DNA from: Cricetomys ansorgei
Taxonomy: Eukaryota; Chordata; Mammalia; Rodentia; Nesomyidae
Length of the DNA: 64,000 nucleotides
NCBI GenBank assembly: GCA_026225945.1
Contig: JAMJFZ010001868.1
Coordinates: 7,563,501-7,627,500, forward strand
Reading direction: 5' to 3'
Shown here: in pieces, positions 61,423 through 64,000 of the stretch
Numbering within the stretch: position 1 is the first letter of the stretch
Layout: the number at the start of each line of letters is the position of its first letter
Translations under genes and position numbers: made by a program
Notes under the pieces: generated by a model
Database searches by the model: none
The model's input: only the letters and a program-made list of their open reading frames with translations
Told to the model about the DNA's origin: nothing

Positions 61423-61560
61423 ATGGCTATACCACTGATGACATCGAGTTTTACTGGAATGGAGGAGAGGGAGCAGTAACCGGAGTCAATAAAATCGAGC
61501 TTCCTCAGTTTTCAATTGTTGACTACAAGATGGTTTCCAAGAAGGTGGAGTTCACAACAG
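61423..61560 (+). CDS. Gabrb1: GABA-A receptor beta-1 subunit, exon 6 (partial CDS)
   Basis: This internal exon encodes 46 codons' worth of the extracellular ligand-binding domain of a pentameric GABA-gated chloride channel subunit, which acts at the neuronal plasma membrane. The acceptor is a pyrimidine-rich run ending cttcag; the donor is ACAACAG|gtgaag. It opens with the last two bases of a split Tyr codon and closes with the first base of a Gly codon. The frame reads [18 protein letters not shown], then [17 protein letters not shown] and KKVEFTTG. By homology with beta-2 mature numbering, the split codon is Tyr157 (loop B of the GABA site) and the exon ends after Thr202 in loop C. NGGEGAV, VNKIEL and KKVEFTTG distinguish beta-1 from beta-2 and beta-3. 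The frame is intact with no stop. Exon number is inferred from the conserved beta-subunit gene structure. Confidence 0.96.
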
Positions 61561-63025
<1,465 letters not shown>

Positions 63026-63250
63026 AAAGGTATGCTGGAAAGATAGCTCAGTAATTAACAGCCTGTACTGCTCTTGTAGAAGACATGGTGAGCTCAGCTC
63101 CTAGCACTCATGTTGGGTGGCTCACAACCCTCTGTAGTTCCAGCTCTAGGGGATCTGATGCCCTCTTCTGGCCTCCATGGGCATTTGCACTCAGAGACAC
63201 ATATTCTCACATAGGCACATAATTTTTAGAAAGCCAAATATAAATTAAAG
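63026..63250 (+). mobile_element. B3-type SINE (B2 family)
   Basis: Landmarks in order: tgctggaaagatagctcagt, aattaacagcctgtactgct, ctcagctcctagcactcatg, ttgggtggctcacaaccctc, tgtagttccagctctagggg, atctgatgccctcttctggc, ctccatgggcatttgcac, and an A-rich end aaatataaattaaag. Confidence 0.85.
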
Positions 63251-63534
63251 ATGTTAACATATAATGATATTCTGATCTTTGAAATATAAAACTAAGACAT
63301 TTTTAACATACATGATTTTTAAAAACATTTACTTAATAATTTTCTAATTTAAAACAAAGGCCAAAAACATAAATTTAGTAACGATGTAAATAAAATATTT
63401 ATATCTGTCAATCACATTAGCTAGAACTATATTAGGTGAAATTTAAAGTTTTATTTAAAGAAACAAGTAAGATCACTTTTAATGAAGTTCCTATCAAGCC
63501 AACACATTTGAATTAATCTCTGATACAGCCCATT

Positions 63535-63680
63535 TTGCTTTTTAAAATATTTTTACTTATTCTTTGAAAATTTCATGCATGTATCCAATATATTTTTATC
63601 ATATCACCCCACTACTTCCCTCTAGCTCTCCCCAGGAACCTCCAAGCCATCTCCCTTCTCACTTTATTTTTTTAACATTA
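63535..63680 (-). mobile_element. L1 3' end fragment, reverse
   Basis: tgctttttaaaatattttta, ttctttgaaaatttcatgca, tgtatccaatatatttttat, catatcaccccactacttcc and ctagctctccccaggaacct follow the reverse 3' terminus of rodent L1. Confidence 0.65.
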
Positions 63681-63694
63681 TTAGTGTTATTATT

Positions 63695-63815
63695 GATAAG
63701 AAAATATAGTACATATGCACAATAGGATATAATTCAACTATAAAGAAAAATTAAATTATGAAAATTACAGGTGAATGGACGGAAATGGAAAAGAAACTTA
63801 CACCTTACCATTGAT
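63695..63815 (+). mobile_element. L1 ORF2 3'-end-like fragment, forward
   Basis: aaaatatagtacatatgcac, aataggatataattcaacta, taaagaaaaattaaattatg, aaaattacaggtgaatggac, ggaaatggaaaagaa resemble the ORF2 3' region of L1 in forward orientation. It lies tail-to-tail with the reverse 3' end at 63535-63680. Confidence 0.5.
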
Positions 63816-64000
63816 GGTACTGCTGACGAGTCAAACCAGAGAGTCTACAATCTAGAGCCATCACTTGCCAGATGACTGAAACCCCTGTTCCCCTTCCTTT
63901 ACTTTGTTCCCTTTCATCCCTCCACCCATGAGCTGTCTCCCCATCCTAGTCACAATCCCTGTCTTTATTTTATAACTCTCATCTTATTTCAGATATCACT

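Overview
The window is vertebrate nuclear DNA from a muroid rodent, and almost all of it is intron. The only supported protein-coding sequence is two plus-strand exons near the right end, 61423-61560 (138 bp) and 61710-61862 (153 bp). Both have consensus splice sites and compatible phases. They encode a stretch of a GABA-A receptor beta subunit: the end of the extracellular ligand-binding domain, transmembrane segment 1 and the approach to TM2. Residues that differ between paralogues ([28 protein letters not shown]) match beta-1, so the gene is called Gabrb1. Exons are numbered 6 and 7 by the usual beta-subunit structure. Neither the preceding 83-bp-type exon nor the following TM2 exon was seen, so 1-61422 is the 3' part of a very long intron 5 and 61863-64000 is the start of intron 7. 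No second gene, RNA gene, CRISPR array or bacterial feature is supported.

The rodent call rests on interspersed repeats recognised by eye from remembered consensus patterns: B1, B2/B3, B4 and ID SINEs, Lx-type L1 3' UTRs, MT/ORR1 MaLR LTRs and URR1-like hAT elements. All SINEs seen are old and diverged, so mouse and rat cannot be told apart here. Family names are recognition calls and were not run through a repeat masker.

Layout. 1-6.5 kb: AT-rich intron, two partial copies of a rodent repeat (2.45-3.17 kb), an MLT1-like LTR (3.2-3.5 kb) and an ERVK-like solo LTR (4.8-5.3 kb). 6.5-9.8 kb: a 200-bp polypyrimidine block, a B4 SINE with a 32-bp minisatellite tail, and minus-strand L1 3' ends. 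13-15.6 kb: a second, shorter LTR of the 4.8-kb family, a URR1 element and an MT LTR, the last two with target-site duplications, then an L1 3' UTR. 17.5-19.1 kb: CA repeats with ID, B4 and B3 SINEs. 21.8-28.4 kb: an MT LTR, MIR fragments and three L1 3' UTRs in alternating orientation. 29-37 kb: mostly unassigned intron with MIR and B1 relics and a tandem CRE-like pair at 30.45 kb. 37.7-39.6 kb: an endogenous retrovirus remnant (broken integrase, polypurine tract, 979-bp LTR). 42-49.3 kb: a 40-bp minisatellite, a URR1 inserted in a B4 SINE, MaLR LTRs and an old L1. 51.5-52.9 kb: an L1 3' UTR followed by a MaLR LTR. 56.4-59.9 kb: ID, B4 and B1 SINEs, then AT-rich and TCCA-type simple repeats. 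61.4-61.9 kb: the Gabrb1 exons, separated by a 149-bp intron largely filled by (CT)29. 63.0-63.8 kb: a B3 SINE and a possible inverted L1.

No undescribed biological system was found. The most interesting items are the (CT)29 tract between the likely branch point and acceptor of Gabrb1 intron 6, the envelope-less ERV remnant with its unusual GTCAG-rich LTR, and the cryptic 40-bp tandem repeat.
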